Positions 32,555-44,480 are shown, counted from the first letter of the stretch. The stretch: DNA of 64,000 bases from Rhizomys pruinosus (GCA_009823505.1 VZQC01013730.1:260868-324867), one strand, 5' to 3'. Numbers and translations: made by a program. Notes: generated by a model from the letters alone, not told the origin.

Positions 32555-33105
32555 TGGACATTTGAACTAACTGGGAATATAAAATGCTAGATGTTTTATT
32601 TATAGTTTGTATTGGTTGGTCTATATTTTTCGTGAAAAATACACAACATCACATTGTAACACTTGCTTTTACTTGTAGGACAAATTAAAGGAATTAAGCT
32701 TAAATTTTTACTTCCCAAAGAAGTAGAAGTCATAGTCCAATCATATACCTTTAAAGAGCAAAGTATATATTTGGTAAAATTTATTTAGCAAGGTACTCAA
32801 AGCTCTGCCCAAGCTTTATCCCCCAAGTATAGGATATTTTAGGCTTAGTGAAATGTTTAATAAGATTAGTTAAGTTTGGGTGTAGGTTTTGGTGGAAATG
32901 TTAATACAACTGAACTAATTGGAATATAAAATGTTGAATGGTTTTATTTTATAATTTGTATTGGGGTTAAGGTACACAAAACGGTCTCTATATTTTTTCT
33001 GAATTACAAACATCACATTATAACACTTTCTTTTACTGGTAGCATAATTTAAAGGAACTAAGCTAAATTTACTTCCCAAATATTTAGCATACAGTCAATG
33101 AGAAG
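32555..33105. repeat. Tandem duplication, unit about 345 bp
   Basis: Blocks GGAATATAAAATG, TTTGTATTGG, CATCACATT.TAACACTT and ACTTCCCAAA recur in the same order starting near 32560 and near 32908. Identity by eye is about 75-80%. The element type is not recognised. Confidence 0.65.
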
Positions 33106-34409
33106 ACAGTTTGGGTAAATTTAATGAAAGCTTATGCCTTGGCTCCGTTTATCGGTAATTGGTATTACAACTTTGGGCATCTATAGGTCAAACATAAAAA
33201 CCTAAAAAAAAAAAAAAAAGAGGGAGGTGGGAAGTGGGTTAGTATCCTTTCTGGGATAAAAATGGAAAAACTCTGTGTTTCAATCCCATTGATAAATTTT
33301 CAATTTCTGTCTGATCTTGAAACTACAATGGGAGGAGAATTTTATATTCTCACAGGTGAAAAATCACCAATCTAATGCCTGAAAACATACACTTATGGCT
33401 GTGCAGGAATAAACTGGGGAATGCCAGCAGAGAGGTTGACCCATTGAACATTAAAGAAAGAGGAGTCTCAGACTGCCTGAGTCACGGACACTGAGCATCT
33501 CTCTGAATTATATTGGGGTTGACTGTTTATAATGGCCCTAATGAAAGTTACCTTCCAATGCTGAGAAACCTTCCTACTTCTCCCTTTTATAGGAAAAAAA
33601 ACATGATGGTAATGAAAGCACTCCCTAACTGTAAACTAGAGCCAATTGTTACAGAGGTAATTTCCTATAAAACAGGCATAACGTATTAACTGATTGATAG
33701 GCATAGGAACTGTGAAAGGATATTTCTCTATCTAGAGCCAAATTCAATAGTAAAGTGTTTATAAGTTGTGTAATTAAGTCAAATATATTACTACAGGAAA
33801 GCTCTGACATCAGCAATGAATTATTCTGCCTAGGAGATGTTGGCTAGGGGATTCAAACCCTCCCTCCCCCCAAAATTATAAAGGCATTTTGCCTATAAGT
33901 GGGATATATGCAAGGAGGAAAGGCAGTAAGTCCCTGTTGTCGAAGACCTGGTGTGAGAATGAAAAATGTTATGAGACGTCACTTGCTAGCGTACAACTGG
34001 CCTCTGAAATGCTAGACAGCATTACCAAAGGCCACTAAAGTAATACAGCAAAATATTGGTCTCCCTGAGACAAGCAAGACTCCTCCATCAATATCAGCTA
34101 CACCTCAACAGCCTGGAGATACTGTGCAACAGTGGCAGCCAAGTGTCTATATATATCCCAAATCTATTTGGCTATTAACTCTCTCCTTGGAGGAATAACT
34201 CACAGCAGATGCCACAAGCTTATGTCCTCTAGTGGTTAGGCGATGTTATAAGCCACAATAAGAACTTGTCACCCTTTATAGAGAAACCACACTTTGCGGA
34301 TTAGCATACTATCCAAGCATCTGTGTCTATGCTCACAGCTTAGCTTGACATAATAAGTGGTACTGCTTAAATGCCTGTACATCCAATAGCTTGTGCTTTG
34401 TTAGTATGA
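33106..34409. other. Unassigned, probably part of the same L1-like or ERV-like element
   Basis: No open frames. The 3' border joins the L1-like end at 34390-34870 without a visible break, so this may be its upstream part. Confidence 0.3.
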
Positions 34410-34870
34410 CTAAAAAGGGTATCACTGGGAAAGCTGTCAATCCATGAAGGGAAACAACCCGAACAGACTGGAGTCCAAAATGACAACTCCAAAGAAATTA
34501 GACTGTTTTCTTCTCACCCACTTGTGCCCCTTTCCCAAAGCCCAGGGAACAAATTGTGGAAGAAGAGGCATGGTAGATTGTAAGGGCTGTGGAGAGATAG
34601 GGGTGAATCATGAGACTACAGGAATATAGTCTGGACTCCTGATTGATCAACATGCCTGTGCATACAAGCTTCTCCAACTGGTCTACAGGAACCTTGGGAT
34701 GTTCAAAATTTGGACATAGATACTTGCAAAATGTACCAATTACCTAATTGTATGACATACTGAGTAACATCAATGTTATCTGCAAACAACTGTGTCATTA
34801 TATTGTAGAATCCCTTAAAAATAAAAAAAAATTAATTAAAAAAAATTAAAAAAATAAAAAATAAACTGAA
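34390..34870 (+). repeat. L1-like 3' end with poly-A
   Basis: The first part parallels 19045-19280 (ATCCATGAAGGGAAACAACC, CACTTGTGCCCC, GGTGAATCATGAGACTACAG). The last part (34725-34825) is the reverse complement of 11600-11700. The A-rich tail runs to about 34880. Confidence 0.65.
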
Positions 34871-34879
34871 AAAAAAAGA

Positions 34880-35735
34880 AACCAGTTGTTATGGAGTATA
34901 GAGTTTCATATTTAGCAAAACATATGATTATCAGCCTTAGTTAAAACCACTTTTTATTTAATTGAGTTTTATTTTAACATGCCAACATATGACTGCTCTT
35001 TTATTCAAAACTTAAACAAACACATTGTATCAATGTACATCTTCACAAAGTTATCGCTTTTCAAAAAGAAGGCAGTTGTTAAGTGAGTGTTTATTGTATT
35101 TTCCACACATCACATACTTTTCTTCAAACAATAGTATAATACCAGCAAGCAGAATTACATAAATGCCAGGCCTGTAAAAGCAGCTTAGTTCAATGGTCTC
35201 ACCGAGGGTCTTGCATTAACAATTTTATGAGCAACCACAGACAAGAAAGAGATTTAATATATTAGATGCCAACATTCAATTGGATTATTTTCTTCAGGAG
35301 GAAGTTTTGCAATTTCAGTTTGAGAGTTCTGCATGAGAAAAAGCCTGTTGTATACTTTTCTTGACAAATTATGTTTGAGATATACAAGGCACACACACCT
35401 TATGGCATTGTAATCTGTTCCTGAACATTATTTAAAAGAAAAAAAAAAACAGCAACATGGCTGTATAATTATCAATAGATGAAGTGGCATCACTACTCAT
35501 GTAAGCATGGGATTAATTGAAACTACATAATTGAATAAGTGACAGAAAAAAATAAAATCAAAGAAGCATAACATCATCTTTAATTCCTAGAATATCTTGC
35601 CAGATAATATTCACAATATTTACAAATAATTGCAGAAGAAAAGTTAAGAAATGCCTTGTCTAGAGTTGCTACTCTGCTCAGGCATTGCTATTATTTTATG
35701 GGTAGTATCTGCTTCAATGTGAATACTTATGTTGA
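34880..35735. other. No gene recognised
   Basis: AT-rich intergenic sequence, no features named. Confidence 0.5.
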
Positions 35736-35737
35736 TT

Positions 35738-35947
35738 TTTTTTTTCTCTATGTGAATGAATGTACTGTCTGCATGCAGGTCTGTGCACCCGTGTGGTGCA
35801 ATGCCGCGGAGGTCAGAAGAGGGCGTCAGATTCCCCTGGAGCTAGAGTTCTCCTGGAATTGGAGTTTCAGACAGTTCTCAGCTGCCATGTGGGTGCTGGG
35901 GATCGAACCCGGGTCCTCTGCAAGAGCAGTCGGCGCTCCTAACCGCT
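35738..35947 (-). repeat. B2/B3-type SINE, lacking its 5' end
   Basis: Antisense copy of the doubled-block subfamily: CTGTCTGCATGCAGGTCTGT to GTCGGCGCTCCTAACCGCTA. The first about 20 bases (A-box start) are missing. Confidence 0.93.
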
Positions 35948-35949
35948 AA

Positions 35950-36411
35950 TTAATATGACCACTTAATAGGGGAGCAGAGGCAATGATTCATGTATATCTC
36001 ATCTTTGGGCCTGAGTTCTTATACTCCTAAAATTATATTGTTACAGTATGCATATTTCTGTATACAAGCTACTATAAATGCCTGATATATTTTAATCTGG
36101 AGGATGTATCTCAGAATTAATGATTAACTCTGCTATGGCTATTAGTTTAGCATGCATCTAGATAATTCTAACCAAAGTATGAGAAATATCATTTTCTTTA
36201 ATAAATAAATGAATTGATTCCAATTCTTCTACTAAGCTAAATATGATTACAAAGTTTTACAGATTAAATCTGAGTTTAAAAAGCACATTAATTTGAAATA
36301 ATAAAATATGTACATTGTATTGAATAAAGATCAAATTCATTTTAAAAAATTTATGATAATTCACTTTTGTACCTTATACAGAAAGAATTCACTTAATAAT
36401 AAATCTTATCT
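35950..36411. other. No gene recognised
   Basis: AT-rich; nothing seen. Confidence 0.5.
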
Positions 36412-36565
36412 AGGTGTATTGGAAAATACTTATAATTCCAGCACTATGCAGACAGAAACAGGAGGGCTGTGAGTTTGAGGACATCCTGTATTACATTGCA
36501 CACTCCAGTTCAGCTAGGGTTATATACAAGATCCTGTCTCAGAAAAACAAAAACAAAGCCAAAAA
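36412..36565 (+). repeat. Degenerate B1 SINE
   Basis: CTTATAATTCCAGCACTATG and GATCCTGTCTCAGAAAAACA mark the two ends. Confidence 0.65.
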
Positions 36566-36579
36566 TGAGTTTCCAAAGG

Positions 36580-37259
36580 CTTATGCTCTCATTTTGTTTT
36601 GACAACCGAGTTTCTCTTTGCTAGTTCCAAAACATATATTGAGAAAGAATACAATTAAGTTTAATTGAGATGTATTTTTCTGCTTTAAGGAGCTCAGCAT
36701 TAGTTTAAGCTTTTATTTCTGTATATTACTTGCATTCAGTCTTTACAAGTAGTAAGCCTCAATTGTCTTCTGCATAAGAAACACTATGATATAAATGAGC
36801 ATAAAAATTATAAAATATGAGAAGATTATCAGAAAATTACCCTTGAGAGATTTAGGACAAAATTTGTGTAAAACATACCAGAATATTATGATGCTGGGAT
36901 ATGAGTAAATTTCAAAATCTATTCTATTGATCACTAGTTGGAAACTAATAAAGTTAGTGTCTAGCTATATGTAGATAAAGTTGTGGCAATTTTTATTAGT
37001 TTACAGTTAAATCCAGGACTGTCTTTGAGACACAAAGAACACCAATCTTGACATGTGCCAAGTTTATTTTGTATATTTTTATTATTCTCTCAGGATATCA
37101 TTATACTAGCTCTATCTAGTGGTCACATGCAAATACTGCACTTAAGTAATAAGTATAAATTAAGAAATATTTTCCAATTTACAGCTTATTACTTTTCACA
37201 TTTTTTAAACTGAATATCAGTTGACTTAAAGAATTGAATTCTGATACTGTGTTATTTCT
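36580..37259. other. No gene recognised
   Basis: AT-rich; a 63-codon minus frame (36743-36934) is hydrophobic because of T/A-rich codons and is not credible. Confidence 0.5.
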
Positions 37260-38225
37260 TTGTATCATGTTTACATTCCCCCAGACCTGCTTCAGTGTAT
37301 GTTCATCTGCTGCACTCTAATCATCCTATCTAGACTCCCTTGCTTTGGGAAAATCATCTCTTCCTCATCCAGCAGTAATCAGTTGCCAATGTGTCTTCAC
37401 CTAACACTGGAGTCTGCTGTTGTTTTCCCCAGTTCTATGCTGAGTTTCCATGGGTCTTGTGCATGGTGACACCATTGCTGAAGATTCAAAATGCAAGGGC
37501 CCCAGGAGCTTCTAGTACTCAATTTCCATATGGTCATGCACCTCCTCCCTGGCCTTACAATGTTTCTGTCCCTTCTTCCACAATGGTCCCTGAACCCTGA
37601 ATGAAGGAGGTTTAATACAGAAATCCTGTTTAAGGACCGGCATTCTGCAAATTCTTAATCTCTACACTTGGGCCAATTGTGACCCTTTGGGTTCTGGCCC
37701 TCTTTAGGATGAAGGTGCTTCACTGATGATAACTGAGAGATCCAGTTTTGTCCTCTTTACCCTTTGTTCTATGTTTTGTGGGCCTCAGTAATAGAGATTG
37801 CATTGCACATGTACCACTTAGGCTTGGGAAATGCACAATGTCTCTGTATGACCAGTTGTAGTACTCTGTAATAGTCTCTGTCTGGTGTAAAAGAAGCTTC
37901 ACTGATGAATGGTGACAGGATATATGTCTGTAAATACATATTTTGCACATAGCAAGAAATTAGATTAGTTTAGCGATGTGACAGTCTAGGAGTTTTATGT
38001 AAGATCTACGACCATTCAAGCCCTGTATATATTTTCCTGTGTTTATAGTACTACGCATGAGTTTCCTCCCTTCCTTCCTACACATGAGTGGGCTTTTAGT
38101 CTGATTAGGTAGATGCTGATTGCCACCAATATAAAATTTCCAGTGCCTATCAAAACCATAGATTTGGTTATTTGGTTTTGGAAGATGGTTCTCTCTTAGC
38201 AGGGTACATAGTGCTTTCCAAAGAT
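37260..38225 (-). repeat. L1 3' UTR-like sequence
   Basis: Antisense. Shares with 43600-43990 and 63590-63740 the motif CACAATGGTCCCTGA followed by a TTTAAT.AG.A block and CTTA.TCTCTAC. No coding frame. Confidence 0.55.
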
Positions 38226-38566
38226 TTGAGAGCTAGCCTTCAAAGTAAGTAGCTTCTAAGTCAGCCCTAGCTCTGACTGATTCAAATCCTGTGTCTGAAG
38301 TATTTTCTGTCTTCAGTAATAGGTTCTTACCTTCAAGTTCTAGGAGACAATTAAGGACTGTGGCAATAGCCTGTGTAATTTTGGTAGTCTCTTGGACTAG
38401 ACTGCCTGACAACTCAAAGGAAGGTTTTTTTCTGACACTGTTTCTTGTTACGTAGCCTTCAGCTATAAACATGGAGTCATGTAGAGATAATGTATTTGTA
38501 ATTTTTCATTAGGTTGTTGAACTAATATGATTCCATCTGATTTTTCATACTACCTGGTCATTATTT

Positions 38567-38568
<2 letters not shown>
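38226..38568. other. No gene recognised
   Basis: May be a continuation of the L1-like piece. A 79-codon minus frame at 38233-38472 has no recognised motif. Confidence 0.35.

Positions 38569-38614
<46 letters not shown>
38569..38614. repeat. (TC)n microsatellite
   Basis: About 22 pure TC units. Confidence 0.97.
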
Positions 38615-38617
<3 letters not shown>

Positions 38618-39178
38618 ATCTGACCCTCCCTCCATGCCTTCTTCATTTAAAGTGTCCTATTTCCCTATCTGCCCATTGATAATACCAGTGTTTCTTCTGC
38701 ATTTATATTTGTGTAGCTATAAATTTTTGAAAGACATGATCAGAATATGTGCTGAGTTCATAGTAGAAATTATTAGAAAGAGGAGTAGACCAAAATGTCA
38801 CCCAATTTGTATTGTTCAGTTCCTAAAAGAAAGTTTATAGTAATGTACAAATAGATGTAAATAAAGATAATATAAGTAATGCATGTCTACTGTAAAACCA
38901 CAACAATGAATACTTGTTAGATACTCTTAATTTTCACTTTTTTGTTCTGTGGGCTGTATCTAAATTTCTACATTGTAGAAGGAAAACTTTCACCATCAAT
39001 TATTTTGCTCATATTGGTATCCTCAAACTCTTGAATCTACCTTCCCCTTTCTTCTTTACAATCCTCCCAATTTAAATGAGGTCCTCTAATCCTCTTGCTA
39101 AATGGCTGCTCTCTTTTAGGAATTGGTCTTCCTATCCTGGGATCGTCTATACCCTAACTTAAACTACAGCCTATAAAT
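38615..39178. other. No gene recognised
   Basis: AT-rich; nothing named. Confidence 0.5.
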
Positions 39179-39190
39179 GTCCTTCAAATG

Positions 39191-39418
39191 TGGAGCTGGA
39201 GAGATGGCTCAATGTTTAAGAGCACTGACTGCTCTTGCAGAGGACCTGGGTTTGATTGCCAGGACACACATGGCAGTTAACAGCCATCTTTAACTCAGGT
39301 CCCAGGGAATCCAATACTCTCTTCTGACCTCCACGGGCATTACACAACATGGGTGCACTTACATACATGCAGGAAATGCACTCATGTACATAAAATAAAA
39401 TAAATATTTTTTAGAAAA
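39191..39418 (+). repeat. B3-type SINE with target-site duplication
   Basis: GGAGCTGGAGAGATGGCTCA start and CAGAGGACCTGGGTTTGATT (B box). The internal 17-bp block is present once. Flanks GTCCTTCAAATG (39179-39190) and GTTCTTCAAATG (39419-39430). Confidence 0.93.
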
Positions 39419-39499
39419 GTTCTTCAAATGCAACCTTTATTTCATTTGTCCCTGCTCACCCATCTTAGTTCACATTCCAGTATCATGTGAAGCTTAACT

Positions 39500-39808
39500 G
39501 AGGTACGTGTGGTCTGCACACCTATCTGAAATATGTGTGGTCTGGACACCTATCTGAAGTATGTGTGGTCTGCACACCTATCTGAAGTATGTGTGGTCTG
39601 CACACCTATCTGAAATATGTGTGGTCTGCACACCTATCTGAAATATGTGTGGTCCGCACACCTATCTGAAATATGTGTGGTCTGCACACCTATCTGAAGT
39701 ATGTGTGTGTCTGCACACCTATCTGAAATATGTGTGGTCTGCACACCTATCTGAAGTATGTGTGGTCTGCACACCTATCTGAAATATGTGTAGTCTGCAT
39801 ACCTATCT
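39500..39808. repeat. Minisatellite, 28-bp unit, 11 copies
   Basis: Each unit reads GAARTATGTGTGGTCTGCAC then ACCTATCT. Eleven units run head to tail; the eighth is 29 bp (an extra GT replaces a G). Two alternate variants (GAAATATG, GAAGTATG) interleave. A TA-rich stretch (39815-39846) follows. Confidence 0.97.
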
Positions 39809-39849
39809 GTACATATAGAAAAATATATAAATATATATATATATATTAA

Positions 39850-41540
39850 ATTTATTTGGTTTCCAATAATTCCATGTAATGTCTTTGGCCTAAGCTTACT
39901 AGTCTGTAATGTGTGCTGTATGCTTGCATAAAACTACAGGTACTTAATAGAATTTACTCTTCCTATATAAGTTTTGAGCTTTTTTGCCTCCTCACTTTTG
40001 CTCTTTTTAATTCTTCAATTAGAAATATTTTTCTAATTCATACTTCCTATTATCCTACCTATTTTTCAAGCTGAAAATACATCTATAATCATGTCCTTAT
40101 ATGATATTTTTCTGGTACTAATTAGGACATTCCCACCAAACTATAGCATTTCTTTCTATTATAGATTCATAAAACATAAGGTGACCCTGTTAATGTCACC
40201 TGGCTATAGAGAGATTTACATTTGTCTTAATAGTGTATCAATGAATACCATTTAAATATTAGGATTTGTGCTGATATGTCAGGAAATATGATTTAGGAAA
40301 TCAATCATGATATTTAGTAGAGTATATATTCTTTAAAATTATAGAATGGACAGAAAAGTTACTTAGCACATAAATCTTGAAAATATTCATGGAAATTTCT
40401 TAAGACATAACAATGTTAATGTTGAGATCAAACTGCAGTATGTATTTAATAGTAACTTGATATTTTAGTAATAACCTCAGCAATCATCTGCTCAGAAAAA
40501 AATATGTAAAATACCACCATAGTCAGCACTTCACAAAGACAGAATGCATAATTTTGCATTAATTAATATAGTTCAACATGTCTGTTGGGTTGAATGAAAA
40601 AAATTCAAGAAAGAATAGTTCACAAAATACTTACACTGACAATACTCATAATGTTTTATCTATAAGTTGTATAGCTATTGGCCAGTACTGAAAGACTCTT
40701 TTCTTGTGGGAGAAGGGAAACTTAATAAGACTCAGGATGGTAATGAAGTTTAGGAGACCAAGGGATCTCAGAAATTTACAAGATTCACAAAGTCAGTGGC
40801 CAAGGTTTTATAAGAAGTAAGCAATTGGTGATGAGAAAAATAGTTTTTGGTGGTATTGACTGCTATTTGGACCGAAATTGTCAAGGATGTAAACTTGAGT
40901 ATCATCATCTATGCCATGGTGGGCTTTATGAGGATTTAATTGTCTTTGAGTAATCTATGTTCCTGTAAATCCACACTTATACTCCTAAAGATAAGGCTAA
41001 TAAACTTGCAGGATACAAAGGTAGACCTTGGTGGAATCTTTCTCTTGTCTGTCTTAGATGCCTTATCTGGGATAAAAAATGTTTATGACAAACCAGGAAA
41101 AATTATATGAAAAATAAGTGTTTCACCACAGCTTGTTGACAATATTTTCTTAAATGCCAGTCATTGTTCTTACCAAACTGAATCTCTTTATGTTGGGGTA
41201 CCATTTATCATTCCTGGGCTCTCTTTATGACAATACTCAAGTAAAGCCATAAAATCTTTGGAAGCATCAAATAGAAAAATATTAAAAATAAAGATGTTAT
41301 GGAAGTAGAGAATGTCAGTAATGCTAAAATTTTATTTTTGATGAATTGAGACAAAAGCTGGTGCAAATCTCTTTTTTAATTGAATGAAGGAACAACATAT
41401 GTGTGTTGGTTAAGTTACTAAGTTAGACTAAACCAAATTTTCTAAAACTATGTTCCAGTGTTCTAAAAGCAACTTGTAACATCCTTGGAAGTTCAGTGAA
41501 AAGGTGGTTTGAAAGCAAATATGATAATTACTACATAGAA
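39850..41540. other. No gene recognised
   Basis: About 1.7 kb AT-rich without repeats I can name. Confidence 0.5.
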
Positions 41541-41543
41541 AAT

Positions 41544-41573
41544 CCATTTCTGGAAAATCTACAGCTTGAATTA

Positions 41574-41616
<43 letters not shown>

Positions 41617-41673
41617 ATATATAAGTATATTTTGTGTCTGTGTGGTTAATTTCAACTGATTTTCCAGAAATGG
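41544..41673. repeat. Imperfect inverted repeat around AC/TA microsatellites
   Basis: Left arm starts CCATTTCTGGAAAATC (41544) and includes GAATTAACACACAC; right arm is its inverse, ending GATTTTCCAGAAATGG (41673). Stem of about 40 bp with a TA-rich centre. Confidence 0.85.
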
Positions 41674-41679
41674 AAAATC

Positions 41680-41697
41680 TACACACACATATATATA

Positions 41698-41728
<31 letters not shown>

Positions 41729-41730
41729 GT
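41680..41730. repeat. CA/TA/GT palindromic microsatellite
   Basis: ACACACACATATATATATGT, then GTGTGTGTG and a (TA)n run. Self-complementary. Confidence 0.85.
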
Positions 41731-42062
41731 TCCAAAATTCCACTTATAATATTCTATTTTAATATATTTAGTCAGGTACTTCTAAAATTTGTCATATTAT
41801 ATATAGTTTAATTTTCTTATATAATGTTTGTTAATAATTTTTAAAAACATGTTGGAAAATTGTATATGTTTCAATAATGAGTCAGTCATACAGGAAATGT
41901 TTACTGAGAATTTGATAATAGACACCCTTTTTTCTGGAATTAAGTAAATGAATATCAGAACCTTTGAAGTCCAGAATCCTCACACAGATATTTTCACTCT
42001 TCATAATGTGATATTGGACAACAATGGTAAACAGAGGGTTATGCTGTGAAAATAGAGTCACG

Positions 42063-42106
42063 TTTTTCCACACTGAATGAGGACTACCTCATTCAGTGTG
42101 GAAAAA
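42063..42106. repeat. Perfect 20-bp stem, 4-nt loop hairpin
   Basis: Left arm TTTTTCCACACTGAATGAGG (42063-42082), loop ACTA, right arm the exact reverse complement (42087-42106), then more A. Confidence 0.97.
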
Positions 42107-43115
42107 AAAAAAAGAGCCACAAAGAAAAAGTTTGGGGTCAAGGAAGTTTTCCTAGAATATATATCTAATATGCATTTCAAAGAAAAAGAATTTATATAGG
42201 CAACAACATTGTAGCCTATGAGAAAGGGAGGATTGAAGTAAATGGCCCATTGTAAACACTAGACTGTTAGAAAATCTACCTTTCCAGTTTCACTGGTCAA
42301 TCAACTAGTCATGGGACCAACACTGACAAGATGGGTTCACTTTGAGTCATGCTAAATATATGAGTGGAATACCTAGGGTGTTAATGAGATAGTGAACTTT
42401 TCCTGCCTGGGGTCCCACCTCCCAGTGCAGTGCTAATGGTTCTGCCACAGACATCTAGGTCTCTGTAATTCTTCAGAAAATCATGATCTCTCTTCTTTAT
42501 CATACCCCTTTCTAAACATGATTTCTTTAACTCTTTGGGCTGTCCTCCAATCCTGTACTTAACTATTTTTCTAAAGCTGCCTTCTCCATACCATGTAACA
42601 GCCAGTCTGCTATATCTGACTTCCATGCAGCCTTAAGCCTGCATAGGCTCAGGGCTTTTTATTTTTTTCCTTTCCCTTCCATCCTCCTCCTTAAAGCAGC
42701 TACTAAGGTCCCAGCTTGCCCGCCCTGAGGACTTTTCTTTAAAATTCTAATAAAATCCCCCCCCCCAAAAAAAAAACCCAGTAGAACAATACATGAGATA
42801 ACCCACAGTTCATAATTTTGGAAAGTGATAGTGACAGACAGTAAAAAAGAGATGAAGAAGGTGATTCTTCCTCATGGCTCTTCAGGATTTTTTTTTTCTC
42901 TCAGAAGAACATCAGATGCAAAATTTAAAAAAAAGCAAAAAAACAAAAACACCAAAACAACAAAACCCCCAAGGGATCCGTATTTAAAATTCTCTGAATG
43001 GTTTGTGTGGACAGTCTAGAGGCCACTGCACATTGAAATTTATAATCATATGAAACAAAATTGTATTTGTTTGGAGTACATTATTTCTTTGTTCTTGTTG
43101 TGGTGGTGGTGGTGC
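42107..43115. other. No gene recognised; possible LTR- or retrocopy-like block at 42380-42770
   Basis: At 42380-42770 a GC-richer block ends ATTCTAATAAAATCCCCCCC then A-rich. An AATAAA before an A-run could mark a retrocopy or LTR. An 81-codon minus frame there (42381-42626) is not recognised. Confidence 0.3.
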
Positions 43116-43117
43116 TG

Positions 43118-43258
43118 GTGGAGGTGGTTGAGACATTCTCTTTGTAGCCCCAGCTCATCTGAAACTCACTATGTACATCAAGCTGTCTGGATTTAAGAGC
43201 CTCTTTCTTCTGCCTCCAGAGTGTCAGGATTAAAAGGGAGTGCCACCATGCCTAGCAT
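43118..43258 (-). repeat. B1 SINE, degraded
   Basis: Antisense: GTAGCCCCAGCTCATCTGAA and GGAGTGCCACCATGCCTAGC. Confidence 0.75.
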
Positions 43259-43288
43259 AGAGTACACTTATTCCAATGTGTGTAGGCA

Positions 43289-43295
43289 TATGTGT

Positions 43296-43339
<44 letters not shown>
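43289..43339. repeat. (GT)n microsatellite
   Basis: Nearly pure GT array directly next to the T-rich tail of the following B1. Confidence 0.95.
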
Positions 43340-43482
43340 CTTTTTGAGACAGGGTCTCTCCCTTTAGTCCCAGCTGTCCTGAAACTCTCTATGTGGACAA
43401 GACTGGTTTGAACCCCCAGAGGTCTGCCTTCCTCTGCCTCCCAAGTGGTAGGATTAAAGGCGTGCACACCACACCCAGCCCA
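43340..43482 (-). repeat. B1 SINE
   Basis: Antisense: TTTTTGAGACAGGGTCTCTC to GGCGTGCACACCACACCCAG. Confidence 0.9.
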
Positions 43483-43489
43483 ATGTATA

Positions 43490-44014
43490 CTTTTTTTATT
43501 GGATGTTTGTGTACTTCATATAAAATAATTCATATTTAGACCCTTCTCTTTTCTGTATTTCCCATTATCCCCAACATTCTGTGGTATATGTTAAGCTTTA
43601 TAGAGTCAAATTTGTCTTCCCAAATGTCCCTCAGAGCAAGTATATTCACTGGATTCTAGTCAGCCTATCTAGAGACTCCCCTTAATGAAAGTCAACTCTA
43701 CCTTGCCCAACAGTAAATATCTGCCAATAGGTCTTTGGCTAAGGTTAGGGCCTACAACCTATTTCCCCAGTTGGGTGCTGGTTATTTGTCTGATTGAGTT
43801 TGCATGGTAATGTTGATAGCATTAATGTAAGTTCATGAAAGCAGTTCCCAAGTCCTCACAGATTCTGTTGTCTTATGCTCCAGCACTAACCCTGGCTCTT
43901 AGAATCCTTCTGGAGTCATCCCTGAACCATAGGTGGGTGAGGTTTAATATAGGAGTCTCATCCAGGGCCCCACACTGAGCAGTCTCTTATTCTCTACAGT
44001 GTGTCCAGTTGTGG
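43490..44014 (-). repeat. L1 3' UTR-like sequence joined to ORF2
   Basis: Antisense L1 tail (TTTTTTTATTGGATGTTTGT) followed by 3' UTR-like sequence. It meets ORF2 endonuclease sequence at 44005-44014, so most of ORF2 is deleted. Confidence 0.6.
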
Positions 44015-44480
44015 TATTGAAGTCCCCTACTATGAGTGTATTGGGGTTAGTCTGTGACTTGTGGTCCTGGAGAATTGTCTTTATAAAATTTGGTGCACCA
44101 GAGTTTGGTACATATATATTCATAATTGTGAAATTTTCTTGGTGAATGGTTTCTTTGATAAAAATGTAATGGCCTTCTTTGTCTCTTCCGATTTCTTTTA
44201 CTTTGAAGTCTATTTTGTCTCATATTAAAATAGCAACACCTGCTTTCTTTTTGGTACCATTTGCATGAAATACTTTTTTTCCATCCTTTCACTTTAAGGT
44301 GGTGCCTGTACTTCAAGGTTAGATGCGTTTCTTGTAGACAGCATATCGATGGGTTCGGTTTCCTAATCCAGTCTCCCAGTCTATGCCTTTTGATTAGGGA
44401 ATTTAGTCCATTAATATTTAAGGTTATCACTGATAGGTTTGTGTTGCTTCCTTTTGCCTTATTATCCATTTGCGGTTTGG
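44005..44480 (-). pseudogene. L1 ORF2 endonuclease domain, truncated and frameshifted
   Basis: The minus frame starting near 44469 reads the N-terminal part of L1 ORF2p: LNINGLNS, then CLQETHL (endonuclease motifs with the catalytic Glu). After about 70 residues the frame breaks. Reading another frame recovers PNSGAPNFIK and LIVGDFNT near 44020. ORF2 then stops abruptly. L1 ORF2p nicks target DNA and reverse transcribes L1 RNA; this copy is dead. Confidence 0.9.

Noticed and set aside
38233..38472. 79-codon minus frame
   Set aside because: Sits at the border of an L1 3' UTR-like piece; no motif.
39500..39808. Regularly repeated 28-bp units, a spacing that recalls a CRISPR array
   Set aside because: The units are contiguous with no unique spacers; it is a tandem minisatellite in a vertebrate genome.
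41428..41743. Frames with Tyr-Ile and Cys-Val repeats
   Set aside because: Translation of the AC/TA arrays.
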